Made by a program: the position numbers and the translations under genes. A stretch of DNA of 64,000 nucleotides from contig BDIU01000076.1 in NCBI GenBank assembly GCA_002118135.1, forward strand, positions 1 through 64,000, written 5' to 3'. Under the pieces are notes generated by a model, which worked only from the letters and a program-made list of their open reading frames with translations, did not search any database and was not told the DNA's origin. Source of the stretch: Trebouxia sp. TZW2008 (taxonomy: Eukaryota > Chlorophyta > Trebouxiophyceae > Trebouxiales > Trebouxiaceae). Positions 1 to 12,200 of the stretch are shown one piece after another; positions within the stretch are counted from its first letter, which is position 1, and every line of letters begins with the position of its first letter.

Positions 1-711
1 ATGACAAATCATGACAAAACCCTATGAAACACTGTAATAAACCCTGTGGTCAGTGGTCAGTGTCACAAATCGGACCATGCATTGCCATATGCCCACAACA
101 AGGGATGCATGTATCGTACTCAGGGCAATGGGCACAATTATGTAATCGCGATGGTCTTTGTTGCACATCACAGCAACCTGTCTTTTCCTGCTGCAAAGTG
201 GTGTTGCAAGATGTTGCAAGATGTGAAATTGCTAGTATAATCTATGTTACAAAAAGCAAGGGCTGCTTTGAAAACACAAACATACTGTTAATACATGCGT
301 TCTGATATTTAGACTTGCCAAACTGCGGTCTACACGGCAGGGCAGCAAGGATGCTGACTGCATATGCTGATACAAAATACCTGCATTTGCTGTTTCCTAG
401 ATGAAACCGAAAAAGAAAGCACCACCTTAAGCTATGCGCTGTGGTTGCCAAACTTGTTGCAAAGGCAATATACAAAGGGTCCGTACAAAAGCTACGTCAA
501 CTGCGAATGCACAAACAACAGAACAACAGCAGGAATTGTTCAAGGAATGCACAGTACCAGATTTTGCTTTACCCAACAAGACCAGCCCATCAAAAACAAA
601 AGCCTGCACTTCTGAATGCATGGGAGATGCATACAGTTTCTAAGCAAACCCAAATGGATTTTCCAGAGGTTGCTGGTAAATCTAAGCCAACCCAAATGGA
701 TTTCCCAGAAG
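1..711. other. 3' flank of permease gene, no gene seen
   Basis: No open frame here shows recognisable protein character or splice-supported continuity. The stretch lies downstream of the minus-strand permease stop at 712-714 and probably holds its 3' UTR. The motif TTACA near 247 would read TGTAA on the minus strand, the usual green-algal polyadenylation signal, but it is about 460 bases from the stop, so this is only a candidate. Confidence 0.4.
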
Positions 712-3378
712 TCACTGGTAAAATGCGTAGCCAGAAGCATTGCGTACTATCTGGTACATGGAGCCAATTGCTGCCAGAAACATGACTGTGACGCAGAGCA
801 CAATGTTGAAGGAGTTGAACCAAAATGAGAAGCTTTTCACTGGTGGCTTTTTCACCACAAGCCAAATTAGGCTGGGCAGCCAGAAGGTGGTGGGAGCGAA
901 TCCTATGGCGCCAAAGAATCCCATCAAGTCTGCAAATCCAGCATCTTTTTGGCCTCAATTTGCATTTGGCAGCTGTTGACAAAAGCAAAGAGTTGCATGA
1001 GCTCACAAGATGCAGCAAAGCAAAACAAGGCACCTGCTCACACTTGCACAGACAACTAGAAGTGTGAGCAGATGCCTCGTATCGATGTACAGACAGTAAC
1101 ATCCACAACATTCTGTGAGCAGAATGTTGGGGAAGCAGAATACATCAGCTTGCATGATGCCGCAAAGCAAAGGCAGGTGTCTGCTGCATTGAGATATTCA
1201 TATTAGTTCTGCACACAGGTCATTGAGTGAGCAAGCAAGCAAGCAAGTCAGCAAGCAAGCAAGTCAGCAAGCAAGCAAGCAAAGCAGTGAAACCAGAAAT
1301 GAAACAGTTTGAGCGAGTAAACAGGGTCAAAGACTTACCTCCAAAGAAGGGTAGGGTGACAGCGACAAAACAGGTGAAGACAACGTAAACAGTCCGCATG
1401 ACTAGGCGGGTGATGAGCTTCCTTCGTGTGAGTCCCCACTGCCTGAAGGCTGCCTCTATCATGTCAAACACTGGCATGCTGTACATCTGCAGCAACATCA
1501 TAACTATTGATGACATTAATATTAGTTGACGATCACTGGAATGCTAGGTGTCTGTGGCACAAGTCCTATCTTGCCAGCATGGCTCGCGGCAAGGGCATCT
1601 GGCATCACAACTATTGACACAGCTTAATGCTGAATGTTGAAGCGGCCACAGGAAAATCAAGCAAGATGAGTCCTGGCACATCAAGCACCGACATGCTGTA
1701 CAACTGCAGTGCCGATCGCTACCGTCAAGTCATGTACAGCATAGATTAGCACAGTTCTGTAATGGCTAACATGCTATACATGTATGGCATTACGACCAGC
1801 ATGAACATTGCACAGCACTAAACGTCTCCGTCATGGCAATGTTGTCACTCAAGATAGTGCACGCCACTTGATAGCTGCCAAACATGTACCGACAACAAAG
1901 ATGTCTGCGACGGCCACAACCCATTTCGGGTGCGCCATGGACAGAAGCACATGTATCACAACAAATGTGACTGCAACAGTGTGACGTAAAACCCATTTGC
2001 CAGTGACGGCTGTGCTGCTCACCTGATAGCTACCAAACACGTGCACCACAACAAACATGTCTGCAACAGCCACAACCCATTTTGGATGCGCCATGGACAG
2101 AAGCACATTGTCCAGAACCGACTGCCCAAATGCCCAATAGCCACAAATGGCTACTGTGAAGTAGCAGTAGCCAACCAAAGCGTAAGCCACGTACACTCCC
2201 TTCATGTAAGGTTTGAAGGTGCCGCCTTCATGCCCTACCCTCTTGGGCAATGTAGCCTGCACATGGAACCAACTTTGTTGTAGAATCATGAAACTCCATA
2301 TGTAATACTTGGTCACAATGTGTGACATGTGGCACTTGAGGGTGTACTGGGATGCAGTGCACATTGTGAACTGCGTAAGACGTTGGCGCCAATGCGCAAT
2401 ACACGAGTATTTTGAATTGCCAAAAGATCACAGTGTTTCGCTGCTGTAGCATCATTTCTCAGTTGTTACTCATCCCTGCAACTGCCACGCGAATCTGTCG
2501 AAAGTGCAAAGGCAGCAGTGTGAAATGAAACAGCACAGCATGCTGCCGCTTTCTGCACACAACTTATGTGCCATACGACGCTTTTCAGGCGGATCTCATT
2601 GGTCGGGTCATGAACGTTTGCTACACAAGTTTTGAAACCCAGCTACCAGGTGCGTACCACCTTCATGCAAGTCTGTCAGAAGCTGTTGTGAAACAAATAA
2701 ACTGGACAGGCAAATTGGATCTACAAGGCATCTCAGCCCATGTTTGAACATGCAGAACTGGCTGAGTAGTAAACCTCACCTGAATCTCAAGCACTACATT
2801 GTGACCTCCATAGGCAAATGCAATGGTGCCCAGAGCATTGAAGCATCCCATTATACCCTCTAGCCTGCTGACCCCAGCCAGGTTATATTCAACACCTGCA
2901 ATCATACTCACACTTATCAATCAATCAATCAACAGAATTTACAGTCCGGGGTAGGGAGCCAGATCTGACTCATCGGACTTACTGACTTGAAAACACGTTT
3001 ATGACCTTTTCTAGCATACATTGCTAGGTGTGTGTGACGTAAGTCCTGTCTCGCCAGACAGGCTTGCATTGAGCATCACGAAGCGGACGCTGTGATGCAA
3101 GTAATAGCACGTCTTGAGCATGCCACCCTCCATATTCGGTACATATGGTCAGCACAGGATTGAAATGGCTGGAGACAATATATACCTAGCTAGGCCTGCG
3201 CAGCCTGTCTAGCATGTGAATGAAGTAAACGGATGAAGGCATTATGAACACAAGCCGTGAAGTAAGTGTCAAACCCAAGCAGGTAAATGCAGTGCATGAC
3301 AAGCAGCAAAGGGTAAAGTGTCTGTGCAGGACGTTTGACAGGACGTTTGACAGGACTTTTGACAGCATAAACATCAAC

Positions 3379-3412
<34 letters not shown>

Positions 3413-5251
3413 CNNAAAAAAAAAAAAACCCCCCCCCCCCCCCCCCTCACCCTCCCCTTGCAGAGTGAGGAAAAGGAAGACAACTGCAAGAAAAGATTTT
3501 CAAATTGCTGTCTGGAAGTACCTGGTCGACGGCCATCAGCAAGAATTGTTGTCCAGGCCATAGTGGAATATGTAACTGACATGATAGCTGCTAGGAGGGA
3601 CACAAACGCCAGGGAGTTGAAGTTTGGCAGCTGCATAAGCACAGGGCACCAGTGTGAGCAGTGATTGAAAGTGCCTAGCAGCTGTGACGCTCTCAACAGT
3701 GAAAGGTGACATGCAGCACTCATGAAAGAACATAGGGCACTACGCTGCCTGGAGGTGACATCAAGTTTCATCCTGCTGATATACTGTGACTGCTTGTGAT
3801 CATTTGCATGCACACAACCCTCAGACACACATATTGTGTCATAGTATTGTATGGGATGCAAAATAGCATTCATATGTAGTTTAAGGCTTGAGGGTTTGCG
3901 TTTTGGCACACAACAGTCTCATGTCAAGCATACATGTGCTCTTTGCTTTGGATGGTTGGCATGCTGAAAGCAGGCTCAACGTCAAGCATGCCTGTGAACA
4001 TTACCTGTGAAGCGAAGAGTTCAGTGACAGCAAAAATGATGATCCAAACAGACAACCCGACATGACCAGAGCCTCCGCACAAGTGGTATACTGCTTGTAA
4101 ACTCTTGCCTGCTGTCACTGAGTAAGTGATACCTGCAGAGGGCAGAAATATGTCACGATCACCATCATCATCAATGTCATGAACAATGTGACGATAGGCA
4201 CGAGTTCATATCATGATGGTGTGCAGTATATGTCTGTCAACTTATGACATTCTAGACATATGGGGGATGAGGAGCCCATCTGAAGAGTTCATATCACCAT
4301 CAACATTACATTGTGGTTTTGTGTTCATTCTCTCAAGAGGCTCATTCATGTCTTGTCATGTCTTAAGCCTCTTGGGAAACTTATGCACTTGGAACAATCA
4401 ATGTTGCCGGTGTGATTCTTTGCACAAGCATACATGCATGCACACGCTGAATGCCGCACACTGCATGCTGCACACGCTCTTGACTGCGTACAGAGTCTGT
4501 TGCTGCTGATTGAAAACAAGGCATGCATATAGCTGCATGCCAACACTACATGGGTGCTACATGTGTACAACTTGGGTCAGAGACCACAGAAGGAGCGAAC
4601 GTACCCAGGCCGACCATGACAATCAATTGAAATGGTATGACAATCCAGAGACCAAGCTTTTGACCTGAAACACACAAAAGTTGGATCCTTGGGGTTCATC
4701 TGCCATTGCATGTTATACACAAGCGTTCGTTCTTGGTTTTACACAAATGATGTATTCTGGAGAGACGCACCAAAAGCATATTGTCCCAACTCGTGATACC
4801 GATTCATGCGCTTCCCGTTGATTTCATGCATGCTACACAACTGCCACAGGTTCCAGAGAGAAATGCCAAAGGACAAAGCTAGCACGATGGTGCCTCCTGT
4901 CCATCCTGCATGGAATGCGGCTCTTGTGTCAGATACTGCTGAGAGCAACAGCTGTGAAATGAATTGCATGAAATGTGCAAGGTGTTGCTCACCCAAGAAT
5001 TTGAAAGCTTGGGGCAGGCCTAACACGCCTGCCCCAATCATGGCTGTCACATTGTGGAATATTGAGTACCACCATCGTGCATGACGATTAGCTGTGATGG
5101 GTAATTCATCCTCGCTGTCTGACGAGTCACTTTCGTACTCGATGTGCGTGTCTTGCACGGGCTTTTGCACAGGTGCCCGCCTGGTACTGACATATCCATT
5201 GGCCGTGTCTATACTAGCTTTTCCTAGCTCCACATCATGCTTCGACGACAT
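712..5251 (-). CDS. AAAP-family amino-acid permease (LHT-like), 9 exons
   Basis: Predicted H+-coupled amino-acid transporter of the plasma membrane or endomembranes, about 468 aa. Exons (5'->3'): 5251-4993, 4905-4771, 4664-4605, 4132-4005, 3630-3522, 2895-2780, 2256-2023, 1486-1339, 929-712; every junction keeps phase with GT-AG signals. A hydrophilic acidic N-terminus (about 55 aa, [10 protein letters not shown]) precedes the family hallmark [20 protein letters not shown], then [11 protein letters not shown], the [20 protein letters not shown] block, FAYGGHN and about ten membrane segments. The last exon ends shortly after a hydrophobic helix. Length and order fit the lysine/histidine-transporter branch of plant AAAP proteins. 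Start ATG at 5251 is the first in frame. Substrate cannot be told from sequence. Intron 7 contains degenerate extra copies of exon 7, and intron 5 contains a poly-C assembly gap. Confidence 0.9.
1229..1286. repeat. (GCAA)n/(GTCA) microsatellite
   Basis: Tetranucleotide GCAA units interrupted by GTCA, inside the last intron of the permease gene. Confidence 0.85.
1540..1582. repeat. Intronic repeat, partner at 3018-3062
   Basis: The block containing TGCTAGGTGT, a variable spacer, AAGTCCT and CTTGCCAGCA recurs at 3018-3062 in another intron of the same permease gene with a few substitutions. The two copies share about 40 bases. It may be a short mobile or duplicated intron element. Confidence 0.55.
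1866..1996 (-). repeat. Degenerate tandem copies of permease exon 7 end
   Basis: Bases 1866-1952 closely match 2023-2108, the 3' part of exon 7 encoding [12 protein letters not shown] plus its donor. The copy lacks one base where the real exon reads GTGGTGCACG, so its end is frameshifted, and its junction reads CAAGTGGCG in place of CAGGTGAGC. A second, more decayed partial copy follows at about 1947-1996. These are pseudo-exons and should not be translated, although the first could be mis-spliced. Confidence 0.8.
3183..3216 (-). repeat. Dispersed 45-bp repeat, copy 1
   Basis: On the minus strand it reads TGCTAGACAGGCTGCGCAGG, followed by CCTAGCTAGGTA. The same block is found at 12392-12427 (-), 13141-13185 (+) and 54969-55013 (+). 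This copy is in an intron of the permease gene. Confidence 0.7.
3380..3446. repeat. Poly-C / N gap / poly-A / poly-C artefact-prone tract
   Basis: About 31 C, then GC, two N bases (3414-3415), 13 A and 18 C. It lies in permease intron 5. A run of C on the plus strand is poly-G on the transcribed strand and could form G-quadruplexes, but the Ns show that the assembly is uncertain here. Confidence 0.9.
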
Positions 5252-6238
5252 CCCTGGTTCGCCAGCTTTACGTGAATCTCAAGTGCGCGGCCTATGAGGA
5301 CTGTCGAGCAGTAGGCATCGCAACAGTACGAGCTGTGTTGCTTGCAGCGGCTCCACTGAGTCGTCTTGATTGCAGCGTATCTGCTAATCTAGACATAGTC
5401 AACAGGATCTGTGCCCAAACCGAAGCGAAATTATTGTCATCGCCGTCTCAAGGCCCCATGTCTGTCTGCAAGGGGCGTTTTTGACAGAGCCATGACTACA
5501 ATAAAGTTGTCACCCATTCATTTTCTGTTGCTGACAATACAAATAACACTAAATCTGGATGGAATTCTAGCCGGAAACGTTGGTAATTTCTGCTGGCGCA
5601 TTTAGTATCATTGCTCTCAAAAAGCAGCGCTTGGCCATGTAAGCAGCCGCGGAGCAGTGCTCAACGCGCATACTTTGCGGAAGGACGAGGTCTGATCGTA
5701 CACAAGCTTAGATACAGGCGCTGAAGCACCCAGTCAGAACGAGGCCTTTGTCTGGTGGAATCTTGAGCTATCTTGGCCTGAAAGTTCTGGACAACAGGAT
5801 GTTAACAAGCAGCACGCAGCAGAGCACTGTCTTTAACAGCCGATGCTGACAAGTTTGAGAAGTCAGTCTTGGACAAGATCTAGTCTCCTTTTCCGAGGCA
5901 AGCTCAGCACCGCGTTCTGGCCAATACACAGACATATCTGTGGGACCTACAGCTCACTGGAAAGTGTCTGTCATCGCGGCACCAAGCCGCTCGCACTCGC
6001 TTTTTCGCATCACTCTGGCGAGCACTAAGTGACTGGTACATCCCAAACATGCTTGCTGTGGCTTCCTGAAAGCTTTGACTGGCTGAGAGTACAGTATTAC
6101 GCGTCACTCAAGGTGTTGTGCTTCAGCTTGTAACAGACATTAATGATTCTTCAGCTCATACAGCCAAAGCAGGCATAAGCTTGCAGTGAGTCTGCTTGTG
6201 TGCTTTCAGAAGAGCTGAATTTGCACTAGATCTCTGCC
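5252..6238. promoter_or_regulatory. Divergent intergenic region: permease (-) / AP2 gene (+)
   Basis: About 990 bases separate the two start codons, so promoters and 5' UTRs of both genes should lie here. No coding block was recognised. No clear TATA box or known element could be assigned. Confidence 0.5.
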
Positions 6239-9200
6239 ATGCTCCGCACACGGGCACAAAGGAGCGCCTCTCAGAGCAGTACCTACTATGGCGTGACTCT
6301 ACTGAAGCAGACTGGCAAATGGCATGCACAGATTGTGATTGAAGGCAATGAGGTGCGAATGAAATGTGATACTTCAGTCAGACCAGCTGATTCAACTTAG
6401 GTCAAGGCTTTCATTCAACAGTCCTCTTAAACTGTATTGTTGTCCATTCCAGGCACCGTACAACAACAACAAGAACCAGACACATGATACAGTGCACATC
6501 CTTGCAGCTGGCAAACACATCTCTACAGTCAGCACAGTACAGTCTCCTTGTCAATGGATAGGCACATCTGCTGAATAGCTTACTCTATGCAGAAGCTCCT
6601 CGCGACTGTTGCTGTGCCCGGATGTACTTGTGATTGCAGATCTACCAGCTTGCCTCCGCATCTTGCATGGCACATTTCACAATCCAAGCAACACGTGCCT
6701 GTTGTGCGCAGGTTGACCTGGGCTTCCATCATGATGAACAGTCAGCAGCAAAGGCGCATGACAGGGCAGCAATCATCCACGGCATGCGTGATGGGCAGAA
6801 GACTGCCACAAATTTTGACACTTCCACATACATCAGTGAGATGGATGTGCTCAGAGCCATTAGCCCAGATGCATTTGCAGCAGCTTTGGCACAGGAAGAG
6901 TAAGTGTTGTTGTTTGCTCCTTGCCATTCGCATGATCAGTCTTTGATGTTCTGTTCTGTCACACTTGCATGCACAGCGATGCATGCATAGGAGTTGGATG
7001 TGTATGCATCATGAATCTCCTCACAGATCCACACAATTGTAAGTGCATGCATTGTCACTTGCATCACATGACGTAGTGCACTAGTCATATGTACTCAACA
7101 TGTCAGCTTGCCACTGCATAATGTGTGTCAAAAAGTGCAGGCAAAAGGCTGGAAAATGCCATCAGTTCAGGCATGAGATGGCATTCATACAACAATCGAC
7201 CACGAAGTCCAAGCATACTGTGTAGCAATGCGTGATCTTCTGCTTCTTCAGGCAGCGGCAGGGGCTGGTTGAGATGCTGGGGCAGGGCTTTACTGCAGTA
7301 GGGGCTCAAGGCATTCTCCGCAGCAGCTCTGCACAGCCAACAGGTACGTCAACTTTTGAGAGCACTTTATGCTTCTGGCAGCAATTTGTGCATATGGCAG
7401 CAGTTTCTGCATGTTTTGTTTTGGCTTGTGGCACCCTTTTCTTCCATGCGGTGCATCCCTTCAAAACCTCAAACCTCATGCCGTGGCATTTTCCATAGCA
7501 GCTTTGTGCAGCCAACAGGTATGTCAAGCCCGCCTTATAGCACATTGGCTATACCCAAATAAAGTTGTCTAAACGCAAGATCCCTTGGATGCATGATACA
7601 CAACCCCTCAACAAAGCTGTGTTCATGATGTTGCTTGAACAATGTGTGCATGAACTCACACGCAATGTCTCTCTGGCTGCACTGCTGCAGTGTATGCAGT
7701 TTGACCTACGCTGACTGGCACTCTGTTGCTATGGAAATAATAATTGTGTTGCTGGGAAAGCACAGCTCTGGTATTTGATCGTGCCAAGCATGCTTTCAAG
7801 GACTTCTTATCCCAACAAATGATGACATAGATGCATCATCAGTGAGTCAGCAAACTGGCTGGAATGTATGATTGGTTGAGTGAGTGATTGAATGATCAGT
7901 AGTCAATCTCGTTGAGGTGAGCTGTGCACACATGCAGGGCGGAAAGGTTCTGCTGCTCAAGCAAGAGCACCCAAGGCACACAGAGAGCTACAGGTATGTG
8001 GGTACATGCGGACTGGCATTGATGTTGTATTTTTGCACCCGCTAGCTTGCTTGCACACTCATTGATCTGACTGCAGCTGTGTCTTCTTCAGCAAAGCAGT
8101 ATATGTCACAGAGAGCTGCGGGCGTGTAAGCAAGCCATTACATAGGATGCCTGTTGTATGTCTGCACCTGCTGCATTTGCTATGCACCCACTTTCAACTG
8201 CAAATCCGTCTTCTTTGACAGTGCAACACATGTCATGTAGAGCTGCACGTTTGTTAGCAAATTCTCACTGGCAAACCTGTTGGGCACAAGCGGCTGTTGC
8301 ATCGTTTGCACTTGAGTCTGCATTGACCTGAGTGCAGCTCTGTCTTCCTCAGCAATGCAATGTTATCACAAAAGCTGGAAAGCATACCCCTGTCATGTCT
8401 TCATACCTATAGAACTTCAGTCGCTCCTCATGCTGATGCAGGCTCTGCAGAGAGATGGGTCAGGCAGCACCCCTGCCCCTCCCCCAACCCACCCCAACAA
8501 GCCCACCACCCGCAAGCGCAGGCTGGCTGACACCGGTTCTTCACTCCCAGCCGCAGCCACAACAGAAGCAGCCAGCGCAGCAACCATGACTGATGATCAG
8601 TCAGAAGGCCTGCCAGCAGCTGAGTCAGCCAACAATACTACGCAGCAGCATGCAAGCCATGGCAGCAAGGTACCTAACCCACCTGCAATCAGGGGCAAAG
8701 GTCGTGCAACCAAGCGCAGTGATGCTGTGGACACAAAGTCTACACCTGTAGTAGACAAGGACAGTGATGCTGTGGACATCAAGTCCAGATCTGTGGTAGA
8801 CAAGGGCAGTGCCGGTCTGTTCTCAAGGGTCACACCTGTGGTGTCCAAACACAGTGCTGGCAAGACGGGTGAGTCTACTGCTGGAGTGGACAGGCAGCAT
8901 ACCAGCATGACTCAAGCTGCTGATGCTGATATTGCTCACAACATTGAGCATGCAGTCACTGCAAACGGCAGCATGCTTGACGCTGACATCAACACCACAG
9001 ACAGCACAGCATTTGGGCAGAACGAGACGACTCGCCTACGCAATGTAGCTGCATCTGCTCAAAGCGCAGGGGCTCAGCATGCCCAGCAGGCAGCACAGCA
9101 TGCTACATCAGCGACGCGCAGCAGTGAGAGCGCTGACAGCAGCGCTGAGCACAAGGCTGAGACTGAGAGGGATAGGCGGATATTGGCAAGACAGAGGCGG

Positions 9201-12200
9201 ACCGCTGCTAAGTCAAATCCAGGTGAGGGTTCACTTTCATGCATATTGTCACACATGTTGATGCATGTGTGGACTATGGTCAGGTCAACACCAGGTCATT
9301 GCCTAACTTGCACGCACGTCATCACATTGCTTTGTGCACACGTGCACCTGTCAGCACACATGCCATACTCATGCGCATGAGGTACTTGTCTGTATGTTCC
9401 AGAAATCTTTTTGTAAAATCGCTGCCACCGATACTATCCCATCGTAACAACATGTGACAGCGTCATCTTCCCTTCCTTTGGCTCTGAGTCTTTTTCAAGC
9501 TTAGCTGCCTATACAGTAGTGCACCAGGACTGTACTGAGGCATCAACTACATGATGCGGTCACGTTATGACTTTACTTGTCTGTGTATTGCACTTGCAGC
9601 AAGCAAGCCAGTTGAAGATGCCAAGGTAGTTGCACAGCCAGCAGTGGCCACCGCCGTAGACAGTCCTGACACGCATATAACTCTGCCCAGTCAGCAGCCC
9701 ACGGCATCTGAGTCAGCACCTGCTGATCAGTCACCTCTGCGCCTGACAGCTAACATGCCTGATCAGGCAATCAGCAAGAGTGCACCCAGTGCAGCACCTG
9801 CCACAGACAATGAGTTAAGGGCTGTAAACAGAAGCCAGCAGCGATCTGAACAACAGCTGGGGTCAGCCCAAACTGCTGCTAGGGGTGAGGCAAACAACCC
9901 CAGCCAAGCATCAGGGCTGGTTGCAAACGGCCTAGGGAAGGAGAACGGAACTGTGGCAGGCAATCCCAGCCAAGCATCTGGGCTTGATGCAATTGGCCTG
10001 AGGCAGACTGGCAGTGTGATCAGGGCTGCAGCAAACAGCCCCATTCAGAATGGCTCTAAAACCAAGGCTGCTGCAATCAGCCCCACCCAGACTGCCACTG
10101 CCACTGCTCCATTCACCACCGCCCAGCCTGAACCTGTAACTCACTGCCAAGCGTTAGCTTCCAAGCCTTATCCCACGATTGCTCAGCAAGCCAATGCGTC
10201 AGCTACGGCACAGAATGGACAAAGTCGCAGTGCTGCGCCCGAGGTTGCAAAGGCAGCGCAAAGTGCTGACGTCAAGCTGTCTGGAGCTGGTACGGCGTCC
10301 AACCCTCAGCCCAGAGCTGTGGCCACTGCTGAGCGAGCTTTGGCAGATCAGGCCATGGTAGCGAATGCTCCTCTGCAAGCTAAACACATGCCTCAGGTGA
10401 GTCATAGTGACCTTGTTCTGTTTACAATTTTTGCATGCCTTGCTCAAGTCACAACACTTGTGCTTGTTACACACGCTCTTGATGCCCAAGTCTCATCATT
10501 TTGCATCAGTGTTTTCTGTGAAGCTTTACAGGAAGGCATCATCATTGGCAGGCGTTGTGAGCCAGCTCTTGCTCCTGCCATGCTCATTCAGAGCTTCTTA
10601 GTGCATCTTGTCAGGCAATTTAGATGCCACGTGTGTTGTTATGGTGCAGGATCCAGTCTCACCTGGCAAGCAGTCACCAGTGCTGATTACCCCACCTGTC
10701 AGCCCTGCTGCACCCCAGCTTGGCCCCCACTCCACCCCGCCCACAGCCTCCCCCCTGCCAGACAGCCAAGCCCCCTCAACTCTCCCTACACCGTTTGCTG
10801 CCAGTGCTGCACAGCAATCTGGCACCAATCTGCAAGCACAGCCTGTGAGCTCAGCACAGCATGCACAGCAGGCACAGCAGCCTGGCAGCAATCTGCAAGC
10901 AGGCAAAATTCTGCAGCCAGGTATTGTCCATCAGGCAGGCATGGCTCATTTGGGTGACAGCACACAGCCTGTGGGCTCAACACAGCATGCACAACAAGCG
11001 CAGCATGCACAGCAGGCGGCTGCGTCCTGTTTCAACAGTAGTGGTTCAGGAGGAGTAAACCCTGGTCCTTGCGGGCAAGGGACCCTTCAAACCCAGGGCA
11101 TTGCGAGGAGTCCTGTTTTGGCTACAGGCAGCAAGCCAGCTGCTCTTGTAGGTTCACCTGTGCGCCTCAAAGACCCTGCTGCTGCAGTCAAGAGGTCAGA
11201 AGCTACCCGAGCAACTTCTGGGTTGACTCATCAGTCAGGCAAGGCGTCGACGCAGTCAAATGCAATTGCTGCTGCTGCGCGCGCCAATGCGGCAGCTGCC
11301 AATGCAATTGCTGAGTCAGGGGCTCTGACTAAGTCAAACGCTCTCAACTTCCCCAGCAGCAGCCCTGCAGGGCAATTTGCTTCTGCCCCTGCAGCTTCTG
11401 GAGCAGGTTACTTGGCAGGTGGGGGTGTAGTTATGCCAGGGGCACTTTCTGCCGCCAGAACAGGGCTGCATCCGTCAGGTCAAAGATCTGCCCTGCCAGC
11501 TTCTCAAGCAGGTGCTGCTGCTGGGCAAATGACTCATCAGCAGCAGCTGAATGGTGTGGCCATGATGACTGCTATGCAGCTTCCTGGCAGCAGCACAGCT
11601 GCTCAGTCAGCTGCCAGACCGGTCCAGGTGACTAACCCATCTGGCACAACTGCCTATGGGCAGCCTTCGGCCACAAGCCCTAGGTTTGTGTCAGCAAACT
11701 CACCAAACCCTATATTCAGTGCATCATCTGGACAAGCACCGTTCAAGGCTTCCTCAGCAAACCCTAGCGCCGGAGCTAGGGCAAACCCCACGTTTGTACC
11801 TTCATCAACTGCTGCAAGTCTTGCCATGCCAGCAAGCAGTTCTGCTGGGTTTTACCCTGGAAACCCTACACAGCAGGCAGGGTCCAGCGCCTCATATGGA
11901 TCAGGGGTCCAGCCAGCAGCCTCAGGGTTGCCAAATTCAGCTGCAAATTCCATTGCAAATATGGGAGTAGGGTCTCAGGCCCTGACCAGCCAGGTGAGTC
12001 ATAGCTGGTCCTTGTTGCAGTTGTCAGAACTTTGCCTTGGATCTGCGCGTTGGTCCCTGTCTTTAGGGTTCAGTGCGCCAATGCGGAAATGACCCTACAC
12101 ACAAGCATTGCTCACCTACTCGAATGCAAATCTTAGCATGGTGATGACTCTTGTGCTGTTTCTTGATTGTATGCACCTTTCACGTGTCACTGCGACTTGA

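Noticed and set aside
9763..10044. Minus-strand ORFs opposite AP2-gene exons
   Set aside because: Antisense shadows of low-complexity coding exons with correct splice phases on the plus strand.
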